A stretch of DNA of 64,000 nt. Origin: Acanthochlamys bracteata (taxonomy: Eukaryota > Streptophyta > Magnoliopsida > Pandanales > Velloziaceae). The stretch lies in the NCBI GenBank assembly GCA_019914995.1, contig CM034144.1, positions 6,789,489-6,853,488 on the forward strand. The letters are read 5' to 3'. The position numbers and the translations under genes are program-made. Position 1 is the stretch's first letter. Each line of letters starts with the position of its first letter. Below the pieces are notes generated by a model, which saw only the letters and a list, made by a program, of their open reading frames with translations, did no database searches and was not told where the DNA came from. Positions 12,922 through 23,179 of this stretch are shown here, one piece after another.

Positions 12922-13286
12922 GGCACTTTCGAGCATTTTATTTTCAATTTATGATCGGAGTGACTTCCAAATTCAATCTTTAGCATTTATATATGAAAAA
13001 TTATGAGTTATAAATATATCCATAAAATTTCAGTTCAATCAGATCACGAGTTCATTTTCATCATATCACTTGATCAAACTGATAGAAAATAAGAAAGTTT
13101 TAAAATATATATGTTGTATCATTTCTGTTATTTTGATAAAATGACAAGATGAAGTGAATTCGTATTCTGATTGAGTTGAAATTTTATGAATATATTTTTA
13201 ATTCATAATTCTTCATATCCAATAGTAGAAATTAGATTTGGAGATCATTTCGGTCATAAACCAAAAAGAGAGTGTCTAAAAGTGCA
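12922..13286. mobile_element. Fold-back MITE-like element, copy 1
   Basis: The left part (about 12922-13090) and right part (about 13120-13286) are imperfect reverse complements along almost their whole length. For example, the stretch around 13020-13050 (ccataaaatttcagttcaat) pairs with that around 13170-13195 (attgagttgaaattttatga). The ends pair too (ggcacttt against aaaagtgc). No coding capacity. Related copies lie near 13985-14185 and 32762-33005. The superfamily cannot be assigned from sequence alone. Confidence 0.65.
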
Positions 13287-13762
13287 TGTAAAAAAGAAAT
13301 GCGTTATATATATATCGAATTGATTTCATCAGACCTTCTAAATCAACTTGAGAGAGAATTTAGTTTATTAACAATTTAGATCCTAAAACAAAATCAAGTT
13401 GACGAAGGCATTAATTACCCTTGCGCCATGATAAAGATTTATGGTAATTAATATTACCAATTGATTAACTTCATAAAGATACCCACCGCTATCTTTCACT
13501 TTCTCCTGCATATTATACTGATTGAGTCATTGTCACATTCATCAGCATTAATCCACGTATATGATATCTCTACCGATTTTACCGTTTCTTTTATTTTTAA
13601 TTTTTTTCAAAAATAACGATGTATATAGAAGATAGTTTGTGTATAAATATTTGCTATCTTTGCAGAGAAATAACCCAAGTATATGAAAAAGACAAAAAAT
13701 GGCATTGGAGCTTATGCAAAAATTACCCAGATTTTTTCTGCCTTGCAAGATTAGCTTCTTCA

Positions 13763-13940
13763 GCACTTATAGCCAAGGTTGGTTGCCCTTCTACGTGTGG
13801 CGATATCGCCATTCTTTACCCATTTGGTACTCAATAATGTTGCTATTATGATCCGAACTTTCTCATCACATGCGACCGCACTTACAATCCTTCAACCCCG
13901 ACACCGTTTCTCTGGACGAACAATATCAAGCTGGTTGAGA
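13763..13940 (+). pseudogene. WAK N-terminal (GUB_WAK) fragment
   Basis: Reads as the start of a WAK extracellular domain: LIAKVGCPSTCGDIAILYPF, then a stop after FGTQ, then in another frame CCYYDPNFLITCDRTYN and FLWTNNIK. This is the conserved N-terminal cysteine block of the GUB_WAK domain. Homology stops near 13940, where AT-rich repeat DNA begins. The remainder of the gene is missing. It may be the 5' end of the same broken WAK gene whose EGF, membrane and tail parts are at 19611-20248. Confidence 0.7.
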
Positions 13941-13984
13941 ATCGGCTGTCTAAGGGCCTATCTAAAATTAGATTTTTGAATCAA

Positions 13985-14185
13985 ATAGTAAAAGTCGATA
14001 GTAGTTTAGCTATTTTGATCAAGTGACCGAATAAAAATCAATTCATACTTCGATTAAACTGAAATATTGTCAGTATGTTTACAACTCATAGTTCTATATA
14101 TCCAACGTGAAGATCAAATTTAAAAATCTCTCCTGCCAAATATAGCCAAAAAAATCGATAAATTGTTAATAGCACATGAAGTGCT
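13985..14185. repeat. Fold-back MITE family, partial copy
   Basis: Resembles the right arm of the element at 12922-13286: gatcaagtgaccgaataaaa, then cgattaaactgaaatattgt, ending in sequence like atatatccaacgtgaagatc. The matching left arm is not clear, so this is probably a truncated copy. The following stretch to 14762 shows no gene or further structure. Confidence 0.45.
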
Positions 14186-14762
14186 TATATTCTATTTCTA
14201 TATAGCAAGTGGACATTGCGTTGAAGTGTAGAGAGCTACTTATTGAAAAATAAAGTAGGTTAGCTTTTCTAAAATAGAATTTATAATTTGTCATAAAATG
14301 AAGTAAACTATATATAAAGATGAGTTTTGCCCAATCTCTGGACCAATACGTTCTGCTTTACAATTATGCCATGAATTTAGGCTATTTCAAAACAAATTAG
14401 TAATAAAAGAAAAGCTCAAATATTTATACTATTATTTTAAAATTATTGTTTAAGGTAAAAATAATAAATCTCTTTGACAGCTTCCTTCCTCCATGAAGAC
14501 AATTTTAATTCACATCTTCACCTACCTCAACTTCCTTGCTGGATTCATATTGACCAATCACTTTCCATCACTGACAAAGCAAATTTGTTCCACGTACATA
14601 AACTACAGTATGCAACAAAATGTCGCACACTACAAATAACAACAACAATAAAATCCAAAAAACTTTTTTGTAAACTAACTACCTTGTCTCAACCCATCAT
14701 TGTTAAAGGGGAGAACCTAATTAACTAATGTTTTCCACATTTTTTGAGTGATATGAAAGTCT

Positions 14763-17700
14763 TTACTATAAATCACTCATCTCGATCATGTATATGCTGG
14801 CCTGTAGATAACATGGATACAGGTGATGTGACATAACCTGAGGAATTCTCTGTTGTACTCGTGGTGATCATTCCGTTTGTGCCACCGTTACCAGCTGAGG
14901 ATTGCCACACAAAAGGTGGCTGGAATGGCGGAACGGTTGGTGGCTGCTTCGTACCTTCTGTGACAAGTTGTACATCTCCCGTCTTTGGCCTGGCACTTGG
15001 GTCAGGGTGGCTGCAAGCGATGCCGAGTAGAAGCAGGCGCTCGGCTTGTTCTGGATTGTAGTCTCCCAGAAGGCGAGCATCGACTGCAGCAAGTAGGTTG
15101 CCTTCGCGGTGCAGCTTCCATACCCAATCCACAAGACAACGGAATCCTCCAACCTCACGGTACGGTGGACGTCCGGATACAACTTCAAGAATGACGGCAC
15201 CGAAGCTGAAAACTTCGGACTCGCAGGTTGCTCTGCCTTCGTGGAAGCATTCAGGGCTATGTATCCAAATGTCCCAGGAACGACGCCCTCGACTTCAGTG
15301 TAGGAGGCTGTTCTTCCGTTTTCTATAGCACGAGCTAGACCGAAATCACCTAGGCGGGCTTGGAAGCTGGCGTCGAGCAAGATGTTGGACGCCTTCAAGT
15401 CGCGGTGGAAGACCACTTGGTCGTACCCGTTGTGCAGGTAGTGCAGGGCGGAAGCAACACCAACGAGCACGTTATATCGCCTTTCCCAGGGGAGGACCGG
15501 CGTTTCAGGGCCGCCGAACAGGTGCTGGTCCAAACTTCCATTAGGCATAAATTCGTAGACTAGAAGCAGCACGCCTCTTCTATGGCACCAACCTGCGGCA
15601 TTAATGGAAAATTTTACTTTTTACAATTCCTATGAAGGCATAACCTAATTCAAGGTAAAAACATTCTAGGATTTCAATAGTCTCATTCATTTAAATACAT
15701 AAAGCAACAAAAAACACGTGTTTGCACATGGCATGACGATCTGGACAAATGAATAGTTGACCACAACTTGGCAATAGAAGAAACAAGTCAAACACAACTA
15801 ACATGAAGAACTTAAGATTCTTTCGAAAACTAACTGTGGGACTTAACTTATTTAACCAAGATGTATACAGTATAAATAAACAAAAAGTTCACATTTAATT
15901 CCACGATTGTAAGTCAGAGGTTTGCTTACCGACAAGCCGGACGAGATTCTTGTGACGGAGCCGGTTGATGATGGTAAGTTCAGCCAGGAAGTCCTCGTGG
16001 CACTTTCTGCTGTTCTCTCTGGAGAACATCTTCACAGCAACCTCAATGTTCCCTTCAGGTTCTTGGACAACACCCTTGTACACAACTCCGAACCCTCCTT
16101 GCCCTAACTTGTTGCTTATGTTGAAGTTGTTGGTTGCTTTCTTGACTTCCTTGTAGTTGAACTCTCTCGGCATCCCCGGCAATCGAATCAATGACTTCGA
16201 TATCTCGTCGCCTCTATTCACTCTTTTCCGATAACAACGTAGTCCTACAACTGCCAGCACAAGCACCAATGTTGTCAAAACTGCTAGAACAGTGGTGACT
16301 GTCTCCCATGCCGGCATGCTGCTTTTGTGGTGATCGGGGATGACATCAACAGTAAGATTCCACGCAAAGACACAGTTGAGCTCGTATGTCTTTCCCGTAG
16401 AACCCGCAAAGCCAAAGTAAGACCGCTGCTGAAGGTACATCCTTATATCAAGAGGCCAATCAAGTACTGCAGCTCTCGGCTTTGGGGAACCCTCTCGAGC
16501 AATGTAAGCATAGATATTCTTCTTGTTGCCATCGTAATCGATCCATACGGTGTAGTTGGCAGGAACCTTTGGGGCAATAGTGATGTTGAGAGGATTCAAT
16601 GACTTTGAAGTACTTGAATTTACGGAGTTGATGTTAAGGCCAATATGGTTGTCATCTGGATCGTAGTCTTGTTTCACAGTGTCTAACTCCACCGCTATGA
16701 AGTGGTTACTTTGCATTCCATCGGTCGTCTCGTTGGTGAGACCAAGAAAGCCGCCATAGCTGCCAGGCGGAGGGTCCGAGAGGTCAGGGGCGATTAGGAA
16801 AGCAAGGCCTTCGCCTGGGGTACTGTTGTCTGGCCGAAAGACATTAACAGTGAAGACGGTTTGAAATGACGCCACCCGACTGATGCTTGTAGAAGTGTTG
16901 CAGGAAGAGTTGTAGTCATCCCACAGCTTGAATTGCTTATTCAGAAGAACGCGGCCAGACTTGTCAACAAGGTAAGTCTGGGGATCATTCTGAGTGTCCG
17001 GTGTGATCTGCAGTGCGCCACCGTTGATAGAGCTTTCACCAAGAGTTGCAAACACCGCGTTCTCATCGGACTTGCTGAAATGACGATAAGTGATGCTGGA
17101 GACACTCAGGTTGTGAGACCTGACCGTCGGTGTGAGGAAGACGAGAAGGACACATAGGAAGAAAACCACGCCGGAGGTGGCAGTAGCCGTTCTCCTCATC
17201 TAGGCAAATGTCTCGATGCAAAAATGTTGTAAACCAAAAAAGTTGGAGAAGAAAGATTAGGGAGAAGTTTATCATACGCTATTAGTTACTTCTAATATAG
17301 GTTGTAATTCATGTATTGCGTTTCTAGGCAGGTTAGAAAAAGTAAAAATTTAATACATACATACCATACATCTTTCAAAAACAGTTGACTGTTTCCAATT
17401 GTTAGGAGAACTTTTAAAAGAAATTATTTCTCATGACCTGCTTCCGAGAAGAAACTATTTGATTTATTAAAATCCTTCTTTACAATAAGGGGATATAGAC
17501 AAATCAAAAGACATTCTCATATGTGTGCAACTTCAAATATATACAGATGTTATTTGTTAGAAATATTTTAGTTAATCTGATTTCATCATACTTTAAATAT
17601 ATATAACTTTCAGTTGTTATCTATTACTTAATTAGCTACAAACTATACGACTGGAAATTATTCTCCAAATGCAAACTCTGAGACTGATGAGAAGTCAGTA

Positions 17701-18363
17701 CAAGTTTTCATGAGGTTCAAACTTCAAAATAAATTAATTGGACAACATATTTGAATAAACAAGATTTAATTTAACCTATTCTTTTTTGTTTACGTGTTAT
17801 CATGTTTTTCAAAATAAATATTTTCAACGGATTTTACTTCGCGGAAGCTGCATGTAACGAAGATTTGGCACTCACTTATTGCAGGTGTGCGAATGATTAA
17901 GGACTCTGAAATTAAAGTCAATGATCAAATATAAGAATAAGAAAGAAAAAAAAACAAAGAAAATTAGGTTTTTCATTCCTGTAAGCTGCAAAGAAGTTGT
18001 TTTCCAATCTAATTTCGGAGATATGCGTTTATTAGATCTCAAAAATCTTTAGAAAAAACAAAATGTATACCTTAATTATTCTGGGAAACTTCGTATTTTG
18101 CTTGTATAGCTTGAAAACGTAAACATTGTCGTCAAGAATTTGACATATATTATTGCGCAATTTCTATGCAAACTGCAGGAGAATTAATTTCCAGATAGTC
18201 CAAAAACATCTGACCAGTACCAGCTTTTAATTTAGTTCTGATTTCTGTAAAACCTTCTCAAGAAACCAAGCAAACAACTGAAACAGGTAATTGGAAATTC
18301 GGAATATAATCTGTTTGCAATCTGTTTTGCATTTGGAAATTTTGACAACTGAAACAGGTACTA
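14763..18363 (-). repeat. Left arm of large LecRK inverted repeat
   Basis: The reverse complement of this interval matches 23180-26584 nearly throughout. Outer ends share tactataaatcactcatctc (from 14763) against its complement ending near 26584. Inner ends share the block tttggaaattttgacaactgaaacaggtac (18334-18363) against its complement near 23180-23210. The arm includes LecRK copy A, its intron and its promoter. It is slightly longer than the right arm because of small indels, including about 60 extra bases near 17375-17440. Outside these ends I see no further match. Confidence 0.9.
14773..17199 (-). CDS. L-type lectin receptor kinase, copy A (one-base frameshift)
   Basis: Two exons on the minus strand: 17199..15930 and 15592..14773, split at the RLVG/GWCHRRG junction as in copy B. 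Exon 1 encodes a signal peptide, a legume-lectin domain, a transmembrane helix ([17 protein letters not shown]) and the kinase N-lobe with glycine loop (LGQGGFGVV) and VAVK lysine. Exon 2 supplies FHRDLKASN and DFGLAR. At 15254-15256 the APE motif has three C residues (coding strand) where copy B has four (26114-26117), so the frame shifts just before the APE motif and ends at 14868. With one more base there, the sum of the exons is an exact codon multiple and the frame runs to the stop at 14773-14775 (about 696 residues). So it is either a very young pseudogene or a sequence error. Confidence 0.85.
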
Positions 18364-19610
18364 GCAAGATTTTGTAACAAGATTAGAAAATCAACCAATA
18401 GGATTGGAGTGTACAGTAGGCTGTACATTGTTGTCTTTGTGAAGAAATCTTTAGAAGCAAGTGTGTTTGGTGAAACATTTTATTCTTGGTGAGCGTAGCT
18501 TGTTAAAAATTTAATAAAGATTCAGCTTTTACGATAGAGCACCCGTGAACGTAGGCAAAGAAATTTGCCTAACTATGTAAATACTCTGAATACTCTTATC
18601 TTGATCTAAATAGTTATAATATGTTCTGTGATAGTTTTTGTCTGCAGAATAAAGGATACTCAAAGCCGGCTGAAAATTTGCTATTTGTACTAATATTTTT
18701 TCTATGAAAATTTTTTATTTATCAACTCAATCTACCTCTCCCCTCTTGAATTGATATTGCAGGTGATTCAATAGTTGAGATTAAGTAGGATCATAAAATT
18801 GAGATTTTAAATTATGATTATAAGATTTTACGTATCGATAAATTTTTTAAAAATTTTTTGTGATATTTTAAAAATTTTACTGATGATCTTGCTTTTTATG
18901 TCCTGCTGCTCATGAGCAGATTTGCTTGCTGTCCATGTGCACGGTGCACCTATTTATTGCTTGCTGTTCATGTTCAAATTTTTTCTATAAATATTACATT
19001 TCCTTCATTCCTCTATATATACAGTATAACTATATAAGTATGTTATATGTAACTATGTAATAATGTAACATGTTGATGTTTAACAACAAAAGCTAGCACT
19101 GAACATTTAAATTTTGCATGAAAATCAGAGGCATTTCCTGGTTCCAGATGATATGCATTTTTTTATGTTAACAACCATAAATAATCACAATTGAAGTACT
19201 TCATTCATCAACGGTTCAACACTCAAGACTGCAAGACACAAACAGCAAGACTGCAACCATAAACGATCACTAATTTATTATTTTACTACTATCATAAGTC
19301 ACTATTTTAGTTTAATGTTTCTGGCATTATTTGAACGAATGACCCAATTGAAGTCCCCCTTTATCTAATTAAGTTTGGAAAATATTCTAAACATCAGAAA
19401 AGGTTTTAGAAATAACAGATTTAACAGGAGCTAGCACCTGTTGTATGCCTTGCAGAGGACATTTAGATACGTATCTTGCAGATAAATTACGTATCCATCG
19501 TTGGATCATAATTTGCATGCCTGTAGTTGAAATGTGATATTTACATTTGAGTTTTATCAAACTGCAGAGTTCGTGACCTGTATAATGCAGATTTTTACTG
19601 TCGATTACAG
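17200..19610. other. LecRK-A promoter, inner arm and start of spacer
   Basis: Positions 17200-18363 are the promoter side of the inverted repeat and match 23180-24163 in reverse complement. Positions 18364-19610 belong to the unique spacer. They are AT-rich, with no coding signal on either strand until the WAK EGF exon at 19611. A short inverted motif is visible near 18836-18890 (gataaattttttaaaaattt). No promoter element was assigned. Confidence 0.5.
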
Positions 19611-20248
19611 ATATCGATGAATGTAAAGCTCAAAACGAGTGCATAAACTGTAAAAACACACCCGGAAGTTGCCGTTGTTATTGCCCGAAGGGCATGCATG
19701 GTGATGGAAAGATACATGGAAGTGGCTGCATACCCTTATATCCCCTAATTATTAAGATTGCTGGTGAGTCAATGATATTTAAGTTCTTTAATATATATAT
19801 CAGATTGAAATGCACCCAAAGCAAAAAATTTACTTACTTAGCTCATCACTATATTTCAACCGCTGGGTTCGCGGTCCTGCTCTTATTTACATTAGGTCCA
19901 TGGTTTGTATTGGGTTTACAAGAAGCAGAAATTGACAAAACTCAGAGAGTAATTCTTCAGGAGAAATGGCGGCTTCTTGCTTCAGAAAAAAGCCTCTTCA
20001 CATGAATAAGAGCGATGTCTTTAGCAATGTATTTCCTATCTTGCATGAAAGAAGGTCGGCTGTTTGATATCCTAGAAGGGCGGTTGATTGATGAGGGCTC
20101 GCAAGAGCAACTAATAGCCGTTGCAGAGCTTGCAAGGAAGTGTTTGAGAGTGAGAGGGGATGACAGGCCCTCCATGAAAGAAGTTGCAATGGAATTAGAG
20201 GGGCTCAGAGGGTTCAGCAATCATCCTTGGGTTAAAGATAAACAGTGA
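19611..20248 (+). pseudogene. WAK remnant: EGF exon, membrane segment and kinase tail
   Basis: Positions 19611-19763 form a clean calcium-binding EGF exon (phase 1/1, acceptor ttacag, donor gtgagt): DIDECKAQNECINCKNTPGS then CYCPKGMHGDGKIHGSGC. Positions 19857-20005 resemble the WAK membrane and juxtamembrane region (STAGFAVLLLFTLGPWFV). The frame then stops, and from 20010 the sequence jumps to the kinase C-terminal tail (MYFLSCMKEGRLFDILEGRL, then DDRPSMKEVAMELEGLRGF) ending at 20248. The whole kinase core is deleted and no 5' exon is adjacent. The gene cannot make a receptor kinase. Confidence 0.8.
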
Positions 20249-21258
20249 TGAAGATGAACAATTGCTTGGAGATCAGGAAAGATCATACAGCAGCATATAT
20301 GGTGAGAATGATTCATCGATTCACGTTGTTGTACCGTTTGATATCATGCGATGATCGTTCAGAAAAAACGGAGAACATTTTACCAGCTCTGAATATCGCA
20401 CTGTACGTAATTTTTGTGTGCTCCTTTTCTTGTTCCGAGTTCTGTGCTTGTATCTGGAGAGCCTTTTGTTGTCTTGCTCACAATAAGTTTACTTATGTTC
20501 CTAGAAAGTGCACCTCTAAGGAGACTACTATTAATTGCTAATGAATTGTCTCAAGTGCCCCGTTTGGTTGAGCGTTTTCATAAATAATTTTTTAATTTTT
20601 CATTTCATATTTTTTAATATATATTTTATAATTATTTAAAAAATTTATTTAAAAATTTAAAAAATATAAACAAAATTATGTAGTGAGATTTTTTTGTTGT
20701 ATATATTTATTTTTTTTAAAGATAAAAAAAAAAACCTATTTTTTTTAAAAAAAAAAATATATTTTATTTTAAAAATTTTTTATTTCATAAGCTCCGAATA
20801 CAGATGATAAGTACATATGTGGTAATTCAACATCTTTTGTTTCAAAGTTTTACTTATCTATCTTTTGTAACTAATATCTTCAGACTTCTAATTTTAGTAA
20901 TTTGTAACTTATTTAAAAGCACTATAAAATTTACATATTCATTCTAATAATGTGAAATGTTCATTATAAGGCAAAGACATCCCCTGTTTTCTTTTTTTTT
21001 TCTTAACAAAGGTAGGTCTTACTGTTAATCGCCTACATAAATTGTGCTTGTGTGCTTTCCAAATGAATAGCATGCAGAAGTTTACCGGCAAGAATAGGTT
21101 ATGTTTACGTTTGAGACTTAGTGAAGAACTCACCGTATACATTTTTCTAGGACAAGAAGCAGAACAGATTCACTTAGTTCATACTAATATTTCATAAACC
21201 CTTAACTTGCTGCAAAGCAATTAACATTAGCCGATATGAAACCCTGTGTTTAGTAATG
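20249..21258. repeat. AT-rich intergenic DNA with MITE-like copy 1 (about 20554-20800)
   Basis: Positions 20554-20800 hold an extremely AT-rich element that begins gccccgtttggttgagcg. Read on the minus strand it resembles the elements at about 22795-23045, 31985-32220 and 34138-34375. They share a central block of the type aatctcactacg/ta followed by ttttttaaatttttaaataaatttttt. No coding capacity. The remaining bases up to the DC1 gene hold no recognisable gene. Confidence 0.5.
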
Positions 21259-22253
21259 TTATCTAGATCGGGTTCGATTGTTTCCATTTCTTCCAATACT
21301 ATCTACAAGTGCTTCGCCAATTCCCTCACCAATTCCCTCAATCAGATCCCCGATAATTCCCAAGAAGGCATGAGTTGCAATTCTTGCAGCTGCACCAAAC
21401 TTGCTCTTGTTTGCCGGAGGCTTGATACCATGAAGATAGAGACCATTAACCATATCTTTGGCACATACTGCATGAAGGTGATAACTACAAATCATGCAAG
21501 TATAAACTTGTCCGTTTCTCTTCCGCCCACAAACCTCACAGAGAAAGGTTGCATCCTCATTCTTAGCCCCTATAGTTGATGATAGACGTAATGGATGCGG
21601 ATGCACCGGGAAGTTCATCTCTTCAAGCATTGATGCACAACATGGGTGCATCTCGAATTTGCAGGTGGTACACCGGAAAGCATAGCCTTTTGTGGGCTTG
21701 CTACAGATATCGCACCCCGATCTTAAACGCCCACCTTCATTTTTCATTGTAGGGAAATCAAGTGTTATGCATATGCATAAGTTCTGAGTGAATACATAGA
21801 TCAAACTGCCAAATGTTCAAGAATTAAAATGTAATTTAATGCTAGCTAGGAATGTTATCAATTAACTTCAGCATATAATAACCTTTTCTTTTTCCAGTTG
21901 ATCAGAACAGTTGATGCACAGGAAAATGGGAGACTACCTGGTTTTGTGAAGAAGAGGAGTTGGTGCTTGTGATGGAAAGGATGATTCTGGATGGAGGGAG
22001 AAGCAAGTGCGCAAAAATCATGTAAATCAAAGTCGCATCTTTGGCACCTAAACCTCTTTCCTGCACCGAATTCCTTGCATCCAATGCAAGTAAATAGGTA
22101 AGGCACGTCTACAAGCACTAGAGGGTGTTGCGGATGGCTGAAATGAGAAATTTCTCCATCTTCATTTGATTTTCTGGACATTTTTTTCTCCATTGGAGCA
22201 GATGTTTCAGAGAGAAATTTTCCTGATGATCTCCTGAGCGTCAAGATGCCCAT
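21259..22253 (-). CDS. DC1 (divergent C1) domain zinc-finger protein
   Basis: Two exons on the minus strand, 22253..21938 and 21734..21259, join in phase at PG/GRL and give 263 residues. Three C1-like Cys/His modules are visible: HPLVLVDVPYLFTCIGCKEF with CQRCDFDLHDFC, then CDICSKPTKGYAFRCTTCKF with MHPCC, then CEVCGRKRNGQVYTCMICSY with LHAVC. The C-terminal 50 residues form a Gly/Ala/Ile-rich tail (GIIGDLIEGIGEGIGEALVD) that may be membrane-active, which is an inference. DC1 proteins are plant-specific; members have been linked to stress and defence signalling, but no precise role can be assigned. The gene sits inside the LecRK inverted-repeat spacer. Confidence 0.82.
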
Positions 22254-22794
22254 GCTTCCAACTTGAACTCTTCATGGCAGGTTGAAATAAAGCATGGAGT
22301 ATTTATTCTCTGCACAAGAAAAGAAAAAAGCAGATTTCTCTTTTGAGATCTTACTGTGCAGAAGGATATATTCCACAACATGTATTATTGAGCTAGCTAT
22401 TCACTAACAGTCTGTCTTCATTAATATATATGGATGCCATGCAGAAGGATATTTGCCAATTAATATAAAATCCTCACAAATATCTCTTAAACTTGGTAGT
22501 TGAGAAAATTTTTTCCTTGTAAAATTTTTTTCCTTGCATGTATTTAATTTACCAGCAGCAAAAGCAAAGAAAATTCCCTTGACTTCATAGACATGACTAC
22601 TGTAAATTACTGAATTAATTGTATATTTATATCAAGTAGAAATTTTTTTTCTTATTTTTTGGTCGTATGTACTATTACCCTCTGTTTAACATAGGACAAA
22701 ACTAGCAGACAAGTCGTTAAATTGTATTCAAACTGCACAAGTTTTTCTTACTTGGAATAACTCGTGTACGTACTTCATTCGTTCATAGCCGATT

Positions 22795-23045
22795 TAAGGC
22801 GTCAGATGATTTTGAAATAAAATTTTTTCAAAATAAAAATATTTTTGTTTTTTTGAAAAATAAATTTTATTTTTTTATTTTTAAAAAATAATAATAATAT
22901 ATAATATAAAAATCTCACTACGATAAAACTTTTTTATATTTTTTAAATATTTAAATAAATTTTTTAATATTTATAAAATATATAAAAAAACATAAAATAA
23001 AATTTTAAAAATTATTTTTTCTGATAAACTAAATCAAACAGTCTA
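22795..23045. mobile_element. AT-rich MITE-like element, copy 2
   Basis: Starts near gccgatttaaggcgtcagatg and ends near ctaaatcaaacagtct. The interior is almost only A and T, with the shared aaaatctcactacg block. No coding capacity. It lies just outside the inner end of the right LecRK arm, while copy 1 lies on the opposite strand on the other side of the DC1 gene. Confidence 0.5.
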
Positions 23046-23179
23046 TAAATGTGAATGCAGATGCTTTGCAAACCCATTAATTTTCAGAGCGTGTGAAATG
23101 GGTCTTGGTGATTTGATTTTTGAAAGATGAGTTGATAGTCATGACTGTTAATAGAAATAATGATCATGTTTAATTTTGT

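Noticed and set aside
14861..15563. Several plus-strand open frames opposite LecRK copy A
   Set aside because: Antisense shadows of a GC-richer kinase exon; the same shadows occur at copy B.
18364..23179. A hairpin-RNA locus formed by reading through both LecRK arms
   Set aside because: The LecRK genes are transcribed away from each other and the spacer is 4.8 kb, so normal transcription would not give a fold-back RNA.
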